Shown here in pieces: positions 1-7,537 of a stretch of 13,506 bases of DNA. Made by a program: the position numbers and the translations under genes. The notes below the pieces were generated by a model. That model was given only the letters and a program-made list of their open reading frames with translations, was not told the DNA's origin and ran no database searches. The stretch comes from an uncultured Oscillospiraceae bacterium (lineage in GTDB: Bacteria > Bacillota > Clostridia > Oscillospirales > Oscillospiraceae): positions 1 to 13,506 of the forward strand of contig CANRBW010000026.1 in assembly GCA_947628975.1 (NCBI GenBank), read 5' to 3'. The stretch's first letter is position 1, and each line of letters begins with the position of its first letter.

Positions 1-8
1 TGGTCCAA

Positions 9-168
9 TTTTAACACCCGCCGCGGCCGCCTCTGGGTGCTTGGTTGGCAGCGCGTAAAAGACCCGACGAGGGCCCGCGCCGTTCAGCGGCTGCGCCTTC
101 AGGTCCCGCAACCACCTAACCACCTCCCAGCCAAACGCCAGAGGCGGCCGCGGCGGATGTTATAAAAG
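9..168. repeat. Inverted repeat with GC-rich core
   Basis: The left arm (about 9-49) and right arm (about 129-168) are inverted copies. The 19-bp core CCAGAGGCGGCCGCGGCGG at 138-156 is the exact reverse complement of 18-36, and both arms continue outward into TTTTAAC/TTTTATAAC-like ends. The spacer (50-128) is GC-rich and has no gene that I can support. A third copy of the core and of the flank after the left arm (about 41-97) recurs at about 7897-7985, so this is part of a dispersed intergenic repeat family rather than a single palindrome. Its mechanism is unknown. Confidence 0.8.
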
Positions 169-352
169 TAGAGCGTTCGTCACCGTCCCACATTGTGCCG
201 CCGGAGGCGGCATCCTGCTGGCGCAGTCCTGTCCTCCGGGCCGCCGAGCTGTTAGTGTAGGCGGGAACGAGTCCAGCCCCACTCTTTTCTCTTTGGAGCC
301 CAGGACCGTTTCTCTTTTCTCCGCAGAGAAAAGAGAAATGGTCTTGGCCCCG
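129..352 (-). repeat. Dispersed palindromic element, left copy
   Basis: The reverse complement of this stretch aligns along its length with about 7705-7915. Order, read on the minus strand: a purine/pyrimidine hairpin (12-bp stem, 309-320 with 327-338), a third A/G-rich arm near 280-300, a shared block containing GGAGGACAGGACTG, a GCCGCC/GGCGGC hairpin with 3-nt loop (197-211), a block resembling GACGGTGACGAACGC, then the GC-rich core (138-156). Many positions differ between the copies, yet the hairpins are kept. Both copies also leave one translation frame open with a related 60-residue tail, but I see no ribosome binding site. It may be a MITE-like or REP-like intergenic element. No transposase is present. 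Confidence 0.7.
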
Positions 353-369
353 CCGGAGGCGACCGCCCT

Positions 370-384
370 CCTGCCCGTGGCAGG
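370..384. other. Small hairpin between repeat element and tandem array
   Basis: CCTGCC (370-375) pairs with GGCAGG (379-384) around a 3-nt loop. It has no T-tract and no gene to terminate, so it is listed only as local structure at the junction between the dispersed element and the tandem array. Confidence 0.4.
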
Positions 385-402
385 ATGAGCGCCCGTGCCG
401 TC

Positions 403-880
403 AGAAGCTGAACCCTCGCCTATCTCTGAAAGGTACAGCAGAGAACAGCGCCTATCCTTGCAAGATACAGCAGATGTACAGCATCTAGTCCTGTGACGCA
501 CAGCAGAGAACACCGTCTAATCCTGCAAGGTTATCGCAGACCGGTTGCCGGAAGCTAAAAGCCCACCCGCCCCTGTTTGAGACAGCAGATGACACCGCCT
601 AACCTTGCGACATACAGCAGACGTACACCGCCTAGCCTCGCTACGCACAGCGATGTACAGCGCTAGCTCTGCCAGAGACAGCAGATGACGCTGCCTATCC
701 TTGCAAGATACAGCAGAGTACACCGCCTAGTTCTGTGACGCACAGCGATGTACAACGCCTTGCCTTGTAAAGTCCAGCATAGAACACCGCCTATCCTTGC
801 GACGTACAGCAGATGACAGCGTCTAGTCCTGTGACGCACAGCGATGTACACCGCCTAGCTCTGCCAGAGACAGCAGCCGT
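403..880. repeat. Tandem array of diverged 31-33 bp units
   Basis: Units start at about 403 (degenerate), 435, 467, 500, 582, 614, 647, 678, 710, 742, 774, 806 and 838, with a partial unit from 870. Most are exactly 32 bp. They share a head such as ACAGCAGATG or ACAGCGATG, a middle close to ACACCGCCTA, and one of three tails: CCTTGCAAGAT, CCTGTGACGC or CTCTGCCAGAG. A 50-bp insertion or decayed unit (532-581) breaks the array. Units abut without spacers, so this is not a CRISPR. Because 32 is not a multiple of 3, each unit is read in a different frame, which argues against a protein repeat. The tails form small palindromes with the start of the next unit. Confidence 0.88.
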
Positions 881-906
881 GCGCCGCTCTCCCTCCCCGC
901 CCAAAG

Positions 907-936
907 AAAGCCCCCGGCCGGAAGGCCGGGGGCTTT
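907..936 (-). terminator. Intrinsic terminator of the SLH surface protein gene
   Basis: A perfect 13-bp stem (907-919 with 924-936) closes a 4-nt loop. On the minus strand it runs from AAAGCCCCC to GGGGGCTTT and is followed by CTTTGG. It lies 61 nt past the stop codon of the 2128-codon minus-strand gene. The stem is nearly symmetrical, so it could also act against plus-strand transcription. The U-tract is short and interrupted. Confidence 0.85.
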
Positions 937-968
937 GGTTGGTTGGTCGGTCAGTCGGTCAGTCGGTC
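937..968. repeat. Tetranucleotide repeat, eight GGTC-like units
   Basis: Eight consecutive 4-bp units follow the pattern GGTT, GGTT, GGTC, GGTC, AGTC, GGTC, AGTC, GGTC, and a GCTC-rich tail continues to about 980. They lie in the 3' untranslated part of the SLH gene, between its stop codon and its terminator. Confidence 0.8.
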
Positions 969-997
969 GCTCGCGCTCGGTGTTGCCTCGCGCCGGA

Positions 998-3900
998 TCA
1001 CTTCAGCAGGCTCACGAAGCGGTCCAGCATCGCGGCGGCCTCGGCGCGGGTGGCGGCGGCGGTGGTGTCCAGCTCGCCGTTGCCGCGGCCGTTGATGATC
1101 CCCTCGGCCACGCACCAAGCCACGCCGTCCACGGCCCAGCCCTGGACGTTCACGCCGTCGGTGAAGGCGGTCAGGTCGGACTTCGCGGTCACGTCCAGAC
1201 CGATCAGGCGGGCGAAGCGGTAGATCATGGCGGCCAGCTGCTCACGGGTGATGGAGCCGTCGGGCTGGAAGGTGCCGTTCTCGAAGCCGGTCACCACGCC
1301 CACCGTGCTGGCCCACGCCACAGCGTCGGTGTACCAGGCGTTGTCGGCCACGTCGGTGAAGTTCTGGTCGATGCCCTCCTGCCCGTTGGAGAACCGGAAC
1401 AGGATGGTGGCCACGGCGCCGCGGGTGACGGGGGAGGTCATATCGAAGATGTGGTTGACGCTGTCCACGCCCTCCACCAGGTTCAGCGCGGCCATCTCGT
1501 TGATAGCCTTCTCAGCCCAGTGGCCCTCGGGCACGTCCACGAACTTCTCGTCGGGCTCGCCCAGGTTGGCGGGGATGCTCACCTCGGCCAGGACGTTGTT
1601 GTCCTTGTCCACGGTCTTGATGGTCACGTCGCCGTCGGCGGTGGTCTCGGTGGTGGTGGTCAGGCCGTCGGGCCGGGTGGTCACCACGGTGGTGTTGCCC
1701 TTGCTGTCCTCGGTGGTGGTGACGGTGGAGCCGTCAGTCTGGGTCTCGGTGGTGGTAGTGCTGGGATTGCTGGTGGTGTTGCCGCCGGACACCGTGGAGC
1801 CGGGCCGGTAGCCGCCGCTGGAGGAGCCGGAGGTCTTGTAGCCGTTGTCCACGTTCTCCTCGAACGTCGCCAGGGCCTTGGCCAGATCCATGATGGCGTC
1901 GAGGAGCTCATCGTCGGTCACGTCGGCCTTGTTCAGCACGTCCTCGGCGGCCTTGATGGCGTTGCTCAGCGCGTCCCGCGCTTCCTTCTTGGCCCACAGC
2001 TTATCCTGGGCCACGTCATTGCCGTCCGTGCTCTCCACCACGTCGTCCAGATACTTCTTGGCCTCCGCGATGTCGTTCTTCAGGCACTCGGCGGGATCCG
2101 CGGTGCCCTCCTGGATGTTCTCGGAGAAGGTCTTGATGGCCTCGGCCAGGGCCTGCTCGGCCTGGGTCACCGCGTCCTGGGTGGCGTTGGGATCTTCCGC
2201 TACCTCCTTGGCGGCGGCGATGGCCGCCTCAAAGTCGGTGGCGACCTTCTCGCTGACGAACTGCGTGCCCATGGGCACCTCGCTGGCGTCGTCAGCCTCC
2301 CACTCCACGCTCTCGTTCAGCGCGTTCGCTTCCTCCAGCTTCTGGTTCAGCGCCGACTTGTCCACGCCGGGGGTGCTGGTGGCCTCGAAGGTGGCGGTGA
2401 CGGTCACGCCGGCGGCGGGCATGGTGAAGGTGTTGTTCGTGCCGATGGTCACGGCGGTGGTGGTGCCGGTCTGCACCGCGGCCAGGCTCTTCAGCTGGTA
2501 GCCGGTGGCGGGGGTGGCCACCACGGTGACCACGTCGTCAGCCTTGGCGCTGGTGGCGGCGGCGCCGCCCACGGTGAAGGTCACGGTGCCGCTGTTCTCC
2601 GGGGTCACCGCGCCGACCAGGGCGTAGGTGGTCTCCGGCGCAGCAGAGTTCTTGGTGTACTTACCCACAACGGTGATGTCCTCGTTCACCACGGTCGCGG
2701 TGGTGAACTCGGCCTCGCCCAGATACCACTTGTCAAAGGTGTAACCCTCCGCAGCGGGGGCCGGAGGCAGCTCGGTCACGGTGCTGCCCGCGTCGATCTT
2801 CACCGCCTCAGGAGCGGCGGGCGGATTGGCGGGGGCGTCGGCGCCGAAGTCCAGCTGGTAGGTCACGGTGACCTTCTCCACCACCGGCGTCTGGTCAGAG
2901 GCGAAGGTGTAGCTGATCAGGCCGATCTTGGAGCCGCTCAGATAGAACCAGTAGGTGTGGCCGACCTTGGCGTCGATCTCGATGGTGATGGCTTCCTTCT
3001 TGCTGGTCGTGCCGGTGCCTTCCAGGGTAGTCTTGGTCTCGCCGTTCACGTCCATGATGAAGATGGGCTTACTGCCGCTCAACGTGGCGTATTTCACAGT
3101 CAGCTTGCCGTCGATCTTGGGCACGAACTTGTAGTAGGAGCCGACCCCCGGCAGGTCCGTGGCGCTGACAGCCTTATTATCGCTGGTCTTGGGGTCCTGG
3201 GTGCCCTGAAGGTATTTGCCCTCTTCAAAGTCCGTGTCAGGGAGATACTTGTATTCATTGTAGTTTTCATCGGTCTTAGCGGGGTTCCGGCCGCCGCCCC
3301 ACAGTTCGATGACGCCCGCGACCGTGTGGATCAGGACCTCAGCCGTATCCTCCTGCTTTATGCTCTCCTCGGTGGCGTGATCCGCCGCAGCCCAGGTCGC
3401 CAGCACTTTCGTCTCCGGCTCGGTGGTGCCGCCGGAACCGTAATCGTCGTTCTCGTCGCCGTAGCAGGTGGCGCCCTTGGGATCCCGGTACACGGCGTAG
3501 AACTTAATGTCGTCTTCGCCGGTGGGCCTGAACGTGGACAGGTCCGGGGTGTACGCGCCGTTTGCGTACTTATAGGTGATGGTCGCCTCGGTCACTTCCA
3601 CGGGGTTGTCCGTCCAACCCAGGAAGGTCCAGCCATCCCGCGGGGTGACCTTGGGAATGGCGGTGCCCAGGGCCTGGCCGTCCTCCACGAGGGCCTTGAC
3701 CCAGGGGAACGAGGTGGCGCCGGCTTCATTGTTGCCGCCGAAGCAGGTGTCGCCGAAGTTTTCGGTGTTCTCCGCCTTGGAGATGCTGCCCCAGGTGGCG
3801 TAGAAGATCACGGTGTGAGTGGTCGGGGCGGGCCGGGCGGGATCCACGCGCTTGGTGACGTTGATGGTCACGTTGTAGGTGGTGGTCGTGGCGCCCTTGG

Positions 3901-6900
3901 TCTGCTTGACGGTGTAGGCGTTCGCGTCCGCGCCGTCCTTGTTGGCGGTCAGGTAGATGGTGGCGTAGGTCTTGCCGGCCGCGTCGGTGATGGTCCGGGT
4001 CTTGGGGCCGGCCACCTCGGTGGCCGCGTTGGTGCCCTCGACCACCGTGTAGGTGTAGTCGCTGGCGTTGCCGTCGATGGGCATACCGAAGCCCACCCAG
4101 TAGTCCTCGGTGTCCGCGCCGCCCTTGTGCTTGGTCAGGCTGGTGGCGGAGATGGTCACGGCCACGGTGCCGCCCTCAATGCCTTCGCCGGTGACGGTGT
4201 AGCCCTGGTCGTCGGCGCCCTCGCCCAAGGGGGCCGCAACCACGGAGATCTTCTTCCCGGCGTTGACGGTGACGGTGATCGCCTCCTCAGAGGCGAACTT
4301 GCCCGCGGCGATGGTCAGCGTGCCGCTGGCCTTGGTCCAGGTGTAATCGCCCGCGGCCATGGCGTTGCCGTTCTTCTTCACCTCGATGGTGTCGGGCAGC
4401 TCCGCGCCGTCGGCGGCGGCCACGACCACGGTCAGAGCGTCCGCCGGGGAGACCTTCGTCGCGGCGGTGTAGGCCGCGCCGTTGACAGTGGTCCTGGAGG
4501 CGTCCAGGTTGGCGCCGTCCACCGTCACCGTGGCGGCCTTGACGGGATCCTGGCGCTTCACATTCAGCTGGATGATGGCCTTGGCCGTCGCGGCGTCGTC
4601 ATTCTCATAGAAGAGGTAATTGACGTGATTCCACTCCTTGGTGTCCAGGACCGTCAGAGTGTCGCCATCGACCTTGGCGAAGCCGAACCAGTCGCCCAGG
4701 ATCTTCTTCTCGCCCTTGTCCCAGACGTTGAACTCGTCGGTGTTGTCCAGGGCGTGCTTGGCGCCGATCTCGCCGCCATTGATCTGCTGGGCAACCTTAT
4801 AGGTGGCGGTGTCCACGGTGTCGGGAATTTCAAAGGTGAAGCAGAAGTAGAGGTAATCTCCGTCGGAGGCGGTGTGCTTCAGGGCTTCCAACTGGCCCTT
4901 GGTGGCGGGGTCAGCCCAGGCGGCCAGCAACTTGGCCTCGTCCACGGTGTACTCCACGATGCTGCTGTGGGTCTCGACCTCAGCGGTGATACCCATCTTG
5001 GCCAGATCAGCGGTGTGGATCTCCAGACCGGTGGGGGCCTGAGGAGCCACAGCGCCCTGCGCCAGCTGCTTGATCGTCTTCGACACCGACTTCTCAGCCA
5101 GCGCGTTGTAGTTGCCGTCACCGGCCCAGACCACGGAGATGGTATGGGTCTTCTCCGCGCCGTCATCATTCGCCTTAACGGTATAGGTGCCGGTGTAATC
5201 GCCGTCTTCTTCCTGGTTCAGCTCGACCTTGATCTCGCCATCCGGGTCACAGGTCAGGCTGGGATTTACTTCGCCGGGGACCCCGTGGATGGTGAACTTC
5301 ACATCGCCGCCCGTAGACGCGACCTGGTCGGGGACGATGGACAGGGTGATCGTAGGCGCCGCAGCCTTGTTGATGGTGATGGTGGCGCTGCCGGTGTAAT
5401 CAGTGTAGCCGGGAGCGGTGACCTTGTAGTACACCTTCTTGGGGGAATCCGCGACGTTGGTGATGGTCGGGCTGGTCTCCGCCGTGCAAGCTTCCGCAGA
5501 GTCGCCGTAGGTCACCTTGGCGCCGGCGATGCTCAAATCCACCGTCACCGTGATGCCGTGAGCCTGGCCGTCATAGGCCACCGCCTCGGTGCCCGTCACG
5601 GTCACCTTCTCCACCTCAATGGTCTTGCCGACCACGGCCTGGGTCTGGGCCTCGTCGGTCTCGCCCGTATAGTCGCTGTCGCTCTTGGCGGCGGCCTTGA
5701 CCTTGATGACCTTGCCGATGTCAGCGGCCTTGACGGTGTAGGTGTTGGTCGTGTTGCCCGCCACCTGGGTCTCGCCCACGGTCCAGGTGAAGTCCACGGC
5801 GTTGCTGGACACCTTGTCAGAAACCTCGGCGGTCAGCACGTCGCCCACCACGGGCGCGGTCTCACCCAGAGCCTCGGCGCCCTTCTTGATGGTGACCGTC
5901 TTGCCGTTCAGGCTGGTCTTGGCAGCGGCCTCCTCCTCGGTGACAACAACTTTGAAGATATAGGGGTTGCCTTCCTTGCCGCCCACCAGATAGGTGCCAG
6001 GGTCGGTCAGGTCAAGCGCACTATAATAAGGTTCGTTCGCCGTCGTCGTCGCCTCTTCACTGGCGGCCTTTTCCGTGCCGGAATCGTCCACGATCGCCAC
6101 GTTGTTCTTGTTGCTTCCGTTGGCGACCCACCAGACCTTCACTTTGGCAGCCGCCTCGGTGGTGAACTGGATGCCGGGGCCAGTCTGGGTGACGCTGGCG
6201 CCGGTGGAAAAGCGCGGGACCGCGGTGGAATCGATCTTGTAGTTCACGCCCTCGTCCTTGCCGGTCCAATCTTTGTTGGAGGAGGTGCTGTAAGTAGTAG
6301 CAGAAGTGGTCACAAGGGTAAAGTAGTTGTCTCCCTGGTAGGGGACAGACTTCGCTCCGGGATTCACCGGATGAAGGGTCTTGGACTCAAAGTTGTGCTC
6401 CTTCCCCTCCACGGCAGATCCTTCGCCGTCCACATAGACAGTGACCGTCTGATACCCCTCCACCGCCTTGATGGCTTCGGCGTTGGCCAGTTCGCTGGTG
6501 CTCATGGCCGCCACGATGGTGGCGGTGCCGGTGCCGGTGCCGGGAGTGACGGTGATGGTCTTTTCCTGCGCCTTGACACTGACCAGATCCGCCCCCGTAT
6601 CGGCGGCGGCGTAGAGGGTGGCGCCCTCGTATCCCTCCACAGTGGCGGCAAACTCAGCCGTTTTGGTCACATTGTCCAGCACAGCCGCCTCCGGGGCGAC
6701 GGTCAGCTCATCGGTCTTGGGCTTCTCCACGCCCAGCTTGATCTGGATCGCGTAGAGGTTACTGGCACCGCCCCCCTCAAAGCCCAAAAGATACGTGCCC
6801 CCCTCAGGAACATAGAGGGCGTCTACCGCCAGTTGGCCGTCTCCAGGCGCTACGCCCTTATCGATCTCCTTAGTGGCGTTTTCGTCCTTGATGGCGGCGT

Positions 6901-7384
6901 AGCAATTAGCTTTATTATAGTATGTCCAGACCTTGATCTCCGCCTTGTCTCCCACGGTAAACTTAATATGACTTTGGCTCTTATCCATGGTGCCGCCAAA
7001 CTTGAGGCGGTGATCGATCTTGCCGGGGGCATCATCACCGTAATCAGCCCCCGCCGTAAAATTCTTTGAACTCTTATCGACACCGTTCTGACCCTTCTTA
7101 ATCACGATGTCCACATTTAAATCATCGGTGGCGAGCGCGCCCTTTGTCATAGGAATTTGTTCCCACGTTTCAGGGTTATTACTATCAGGATTTGTATATT
7201 TATCGCCATTATTATCGAAACCCGAAGGCTTGTTCGTTTTCAACCATTGATGTATCTCGTCCGCATTTAATGTGTAGGTGCCCGCGGTGGGCCCCGCCGC
7301 AGCCGCTGGCACCACCAACAAACCGGCGACCAGGGCGACCGCCAGCAGCAGGGAAAGTGTCCGCGACCAATTCTTCTTCTTCAT
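998..7384 (-). CDS. Exported modular S-layer homology (SLH) surface protein, 2128 aa
   Basis: The signal peptide is MKKKNW, a hydrophobic stretch to about residue 27, then an AAAA cleavage region near 30. Diverged beta-sandwich domains lie at about 36-218, 327-482 and 1325-1500, sharing a pattern like IKFT...KVKVWW...AIVDDSG...GTYLVGG. Between them are Ig-like (488-588) and MBG-like (590-675, YDGQAH) modules, a further long Ig-like-rich stretch, and an InlB-like region (1190-1296). Flg_new/InlB-type repeats (about 1505-1667), FIVAR-like helices (1673-1850), a Thr/Ser/Gly-rich linker (1850-1940) and three SLH domains (1945-2128; VPEGHWAEKAINEM, VTRGAVATILFRF, ITREQLAAMIYRF) follow. SLH domains normally bind pyruvylated secondary cell-wall polymer, so the protein should be displayed on the cell surface, probably binding a ligand or glycan. 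No catalytic domain is recognised. It is a monocistronic gene with its own promoter, ribosome binding site and terminator. The N-terminal 100 codons are strikingly AT-rich. The start is fixed by AGGAGGG 7 nt upstream. Confidence 0.93.
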   Translation of the reverse strand: MKKKNWSRTLSLLLAVALVAGLLVVPAAAAGPTAGTYTLNADEIHQWLKTNKPSGFDNNGDKYTNPDSNNPETWEQIPMTKGALATDDLNVDIVIKKGQNGVDKSSKNFTAGADYGDDAPGKIDHRLKFGGTMDKSQSHIKFTVGDKAEIKVWTYYNKANCYAAIKDENATKEIDKGVAPGDGQLAVDALYVPEGGTYLLGFEGGGASNLYAIQIKLGVEKPKTDELTVAPEAAVLDNVTKTAEFAATVEGYEGATLYAAADTGADLVSVKAQEKTITVTPGTGTGTATIVAAMSTSELANAEAIKAVEGYQTVTVYVDGEGSAVEGKEHNFESKTLHPVNPGAKSVPYQGDNYFTLVTTSATTYSTSSNKDWTGKDEGVNYKIDSTAVPRFSTGASVTQTGPGIQFTTEAAAKVKVWWVANGSNKNNVAIVDDSGTEKAASEEATTTANEPYYSALDLTDPGTYLVGGKEGNPYIFKVVVTEEEAAAKTSLNGKTVTIKKGAEALGETAPVVGDVLTAEVSDKVSSNAVDFTWTVGETQVAGNTTNTYTVKAADIGKVIKVKAAAKSDSDYTGETDEAQTQAVVGKTIEVEKVTVTGTEAVAYDGQAHGITVTVDLSIAGAKVTYGDSAEACTAETSPTITNVADSPKKVYYKVTAPGYTDYTGSATITINKAAAPTITLSIVPDQVASTGGDVKFTIHGVPGEVNPSLTCDPDGEIKVELNQEEDGDYTGTYTVKANDDGAEKTHTISVVWAGDGNYNALAEKSVSKTIKQLAQGAVAPQAPTGLEIHTADLAKMGITAEVETHSSIVEYTVDEAKLLAAWADPATKGQLEALKHTASDGDYLYFCFTFEIPDTVDTATYKVAQQINGGEIGAKHALDNTDEFNVWDKGEKKILGDWFGFAKVDGDTLTVLDTKEWNHVNYLFYENDDAATAKAIIQLNVKRQDPVKAATVTVDGANLDASRTTVNGAAYTAATKVSPADALTVVVAAADGAELPDTIEVKKNGNAMAAGDYTWTKASGTLTIAAGKFASEEAITVTVNAGKKISVVAAPLGEGADDQGYTVTGEGIEGGTVAVTISATSLTKHKGGADTEDYWVGFGMPIDGNASDYTYTVVEGTNAATEVAGPKTRTITDAAGKTYATIYLTANKDGADANAYTVKQTKGATTTTYNVTINVTKRVDPARPAPTTHTVIFYATWGSISKAENTENFGDTCFGGNNEAGATSFPWVKALVEDGQALGTAIPKVTPRDGWTFLGWTDNPVEVTEATITYKYANGAYTPDLSTFRPTGEDDIKFYAVYRDPKGATCYGDENDDYGSGGTTEPETKVLATWAAADHATEESIKQEDTAEVLIHTVAGVIELWGGGRNPAKTDENYNEYKYLPDTDFEEGKYLQGTQDPKTSDNKAVSATDLPGVGSYYKFVPKIDGKLTVKYATLSGSKPIFIMDVNGETKTTLEGTGTTSKKEAITIEIDAKVGHTYWFYLSGSKIGLISYTFASDQTPVVEKVTVTYQLDFGADAPANPPAAPEAVKIDAGSTVTELPPAPAAEGYTFDKWYLGEAEFTTATVVNEDITVVGKYTKNSAAPETTYALVGAVTPENSGTVTFTVGGAAATSAKADDVVTVVATPATGYQLKSLAAVQTGTTTAVTIGTNNTFTMPAAGVTVTATFEATSTPGVDKSALNQKLEEANALNESVEWEADDASEVPMGTQFVSEKVATDFEAAIAAAKEVAEDPNATQDAVTQAEQALAEAIKTFSENIQEGTADPAECLKNDIAEAKKYLDDVVESTDGNDVAQDKLWAKKEARDALSNAIKAAEDVLNKADVTDDELLDAIMDLAKALATFEENVDNGYKTSGSSSGGYRPGSTVSGGNTTSNPSTTTTETQTDGSTVTTTEDSKGNTTVVTTRPDGLTTTTETTADGDVTIKTVDKDNNVLAEVSIPANLGEPDEKFVDVPEGHWAEKAINEMAALNLVEGVDSVNHIFDMTSPVTRGAVATILFRFSNGQEGIDQNFTDVADNAWYTDAVAWASTVGVVTGFENGTFQPDGSITREQLAAMIYRFARLIGLDVTAKSDLTAFTDGVNVQGWAVDGVAWCVAEGIINGRGNGELDTTAAATRAEAAAMLDRFVSLLK

Positions 7385-7391
7385 CGCTTTA

Positions 7392-7398
7392 CCCTCCT
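7392..7398 (-). promoter_or_regulatory. Ribosome binding site of the SLH surface protein gene
   Basis: The minus strand reads AGGAGGG with 7 nt before the ATG at 7384. This near-perfect anti-16S match confirms the start that gives the MKKKNW signal peptide. Confidence 0.9.
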
Positions 7399-7416
7399 AA
7401 AGAAATTGTGTGTTTT

Positions 7417-7431
7417 GCCCATTCCGGGCAG
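7417..7431. other. Small hairpin in the 5' UTR of the SLH gene
   Basis: TGCCC pairs with GGGCA around a 5-nt loop. It lies between the predicted transcription start (near 7438) and the ribosome binding site. A similar palindrome (TTTGCCC/GGGCAAA) occurs at 7671-7689. No known riboswitch is recognised, and a regulatory role is only possible. Confidence 0.45.
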
Positions 7432-7444
7432 GATTTATGCAAAT

Positions 7445-7473
7445 AGTTTAGCCCTTTTCACCGAAATGTCAAG
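7445..7473 (-). promoter_or_regulatory. Sigma-A-type promoter of the SLH surface protein gene
   Basis: On the minus strand, TTGACA (7468-7473) is followed by a 16-bp spacer and TAAACT (7445-7450). The -35 box is consensus and the -10 box is reasonable. It predicts a start near 7438 and a 5' UTR of about 54 nt. The inverted-repeat pair at 7480-7533 lies just upstream of the -35 box. Confidence 0.72.
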
Positions 7474-7479
7474 ACTCCA

Positions 7480-7533
7480 TCGGGGTTTCCCCGGAGGGGA
7501 AACCCCGAAACCCCTTGCGCCGCAAGGGGTTTC
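7480..7533. repeat. Two abutting hairpins built from four GGGGTTTC/GAAACCCC blocks
   Basis: The first hairpin pairs 7480-7492 with 7496-7508 (13 bp, 3-nt loop). The second pairs 7508-7517 with 7523-7532. The same 8-mer occurs four times: GGGGTTTC at 7482 and 7526, GAAACCCC at 7499 and 7507. Other pairings are therefore possible. The pair lies 6 nt upstream of the -35 box of the SLH gene and is followed on the plus strand by A7T7 (7538-7551). It could be a terminator or insulator against incoming transcripts, or another mobile palindrome. Confidence 0.7.
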
Positions 7534-7537
7534 GCCG

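Noticed and set aside
160..513. Minus-strand frame whose C-terminal 60 residues resemble those encoded at 7576-7902 (RRPGGQDCAS against RRSGGQDWHS, then TVTNALLL against TVTHALLF)
   Set aside because: The likeness follows from the two copies of the DNA repeat. The upstream halves differ, there is no ribosome binding site, and hairpin conservation explains the similarity better than coding. A genome-wide synonymous/non-synonymous test over many copies could revive it.
517..851. Small Cys/Arg-rich proteins (AVRHRTRRC-like, LLYLARIG-like motifs) encoded by the tandem array
   Set aside because: All three frames of the 32-bp units are partly open and produce rotating versions of the same peptides every 96 nt, as expected for a non-triplet tandem repeat. 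No ribosome binding sites are seen.
403..880. CRISPR array
   Set aside because: Units are contiguous and diverged, with no unique spacers, no constant repeat and no cas genes.
935..7069. A 2044-codon open frame on the plus strand opposite the SLH gene
   Set aside because: It is register-aligned antisense to a gene with signal peptide, SLH domains, promoter and ribosome binding site. It stays open because the sense gene avoids TTA, CTA and TCA. Its translation is low-complexity Gly/Val/His/Leu-rich and shows no known domain.
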